Positions 20,133 through 20,908 of a stretch of 20,908 bases of DNA are shown piece by piece. The position numbers and the translations under genes are program-made. Source of the DNA: a virus. Position 1 is the stretch's first letter, and each line of letters begins with the position of its first letter. The stretch lies in the IMG/VR virus record IMGVR_UViG_3300032011_002262, positions 1-20,908 of that record; one strand, 5' to 3'. The notes under the pieces were generated by a model. That model ran no database searches, was not told the origin of the DNA, and was given only the letters and a program-made list of their open reading frames with translations.

Positions 20133-20908
20133 TCTATTAGATAAATTACAAAAAAATTCCACGATTAAAGATACAAACATTCTAACTGATTCTAAGTTTT
20201 TTAATGATAAAGACTTAATACAGACATCTGTTCCAGCAGTTAATGTTGCTTTAAGTGGTAAATTGGATGGTGGACTTACACCTGGACTAACAGTATTTGC
20301 AGGTCCTAGTAAACACTTTAAAACAGCATTTGCTATGCTATTAATTAAGGCACACCAGGAGAAATATCCAGAAGGTGTTGTTTTATTTTATGATAGTGAG
20401 TTTGGTGCACCTAAGTCTTATTTTGAGACTTTTGATATTGATACTAGCAAAGTATTACATACACCTATTGCAGACATTGAACAATTAAAACATGATGTGA
20501 TGCAACAATTAAATGGTGTTGAAAGACAAGATAATATTATGATTGTTGTTGACTCTGTAGGTAACTTAGCTTCTAAGAAAGAAGTAGAAGATGCCTTAGA
20601 AGGTAAGAGTGTAGCAGACATGACAAGGGCTAAACAAATGAAGTCCTTATTTAGAATGATTACACCTCATCTAACAATTAAAGATATTCCTGCTATTGTT
20701 GTTAACCATACATATAAAGAGATAGGATTGTTTCCTAAAGATGTTGTTAGTGGTGGTACAGGTATTTACTATTCTGCAGATAACATTTTTATTATTGGTA
20801 GGCGACAACAAAAGACAGGAACAGAAGTTACAGGTTATGAATTTGTAATTAATGTTGAGAAGTCTAGGTTTGTTAGAGAGAAGTCTAAGATTCCTGTAGA
20901 AGTTACAT
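20125..20908 (+). CDS. uvsX: UvsX RecA-like recombinase (partial, runs off the window)
   Basis: The first 261 codons of a gene that continues past the end. UvsX forms ATP-dependent filaments on single-stranded DNA for recombination-driven replication and repair. The match to T4 UvsX is close: SKFFNDKDLIQT (23-34), Walker A GPSKHFKT (60-67), LFYDSEFG, VVDSVGNLASKKEVEDAL as the Walker B region, ADMTRAKQMKSLFR, VNHTY and SGGTGIYYSADNIFIIG, then NVEKSRFVREKSK. T4 UvsX is about 390 aa, so roughly one third is missing. ATG 20125 has TAGGAGA at 20114-20120 and overlaps the dehydrogenase stop (ATGAGTAA). Confidence 0.96.
   Translation, partial: MSNLLDKLQKNSTIKDTNILTDSKFFNDKDLIQTSVPAVNVALSGKLDGGLTPGLTVFAGPSKHFKTAFAMLLIKAHQEKYPEGVVLFYDSEFGAPKSYFETFDIDTSKVLHTPIADIEQLKHDVMQQLNGVERQDNIMIVVDSVGNLASKKEVEDALEGKSVADMTRAKQMKSLFRMITPHLTIKDIPAIVVNHTYKEIGLFPKDVVSGGTGIYYSADNIFIIGRRQQKTGTEVTGYEFVINVEKSRFVREKSKIPVEVT

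Noticed and set aside
1-20908. Genes on the minus strand
   Set aside because: Every minus-strand frame of note lies opposite a well-supported plus-strand gene, lacks a good start context and shows no family motif.
1-20908. Cyanophage assignment
   Set aside because: Many genes resemble those of T4-like cyanophages, but no photosynthesis or pentose-phosphate auxiliary genes are in the window, and pelagiphages or other marine myoviruses share this gene set.

Overview
The window is a stretch of an AT-rich, T4-like (myovirus) genome of the marine type. The evidence is a near-colinear replication block: sliding clamp (gp45), clamp-loader large subunit (gp44), clamp-loader small subunit (gp62), RegA, DNA polymerase (gp43) and UvsX. 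Hsp20, a CobS-like ATPase, an Sm-like protein, 2-oxoglutarate oxygenase and peptide deformylase genes are interspersed, a combination familiar from cyanophage and pelagiphage T4-like genomes. All genes lie on the + strand, are tightly packed and often overlap by ATGA or TAATG. No photosynthesis genes, tRNAs, integrase, IS elements or CRISPR arrays are seen. The host cannot be named from the sequence; the TonB-dependent receptor implies a Gram-negative host.

Layout. (1) 1-3622: end of an upstream gene, peptide deformylase, a small conserved-looking protein, a ClpP-like protease, a secreted small protein, and a complete TonB-dependent outer-membrane receptor with signal peptide, TonB-box-like segment, plug and barrel. 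This part is read from a late-type promoter or from upstream. (2) 3623-7976: a CobT-like protein (HExxH motif plus VWA domain), a CobS/MoxR-like AAA+ ATPase and a DUF3310-like protein. The first two each follow one copy of a duplicated 63-bp sigma70-type promoter block, and a hairpin-rich intergenic stretch separates them. (3) 7977-8375: a small protein behind a T4-type late promoter. (4) 8376-13063: gp45, a 59-aa protein, a type II peroxiredoxin, gp44, seven tiny overlapping genes (a ribbon-helix-helix protein, several membrane peptides, basic proteins), gp62 and RegA. (5) 13014-16304: a twitch-type radical SAM protein overlapping a 2-oxoglutarate/Fe(II) oxygenase, Hsp20 behind a late promoter, an Sm-like protein and a staphylococcal-nuclease-like enzyme. 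(6) 16305-20908: gp43 behind its own sigma70-type promoter, four small genes, a short nucleotide-sugar dehydrogenase and the first two thirds of uvsX.

Two promoter classes are visible. Four are sigma70-like (TTGACT/A, 17-bp spacer, CATAAT or TATAAT); three of these share the block AGAGTGCATAAT. Four are late sites matching NATAAATA, two of them overlapping the stop codon of the preceding gene.

The most notable content is the phage-borne TonB-dependent receptor next to a small secreted cysteine protein and just upstream of the co-regulated CobT-like/CobS-like pair. Whether this is a cobalamin or metal uptake and chelation module, a receptor-masking device, or two unrelated modules side by side cannot be settled from sequence alone.
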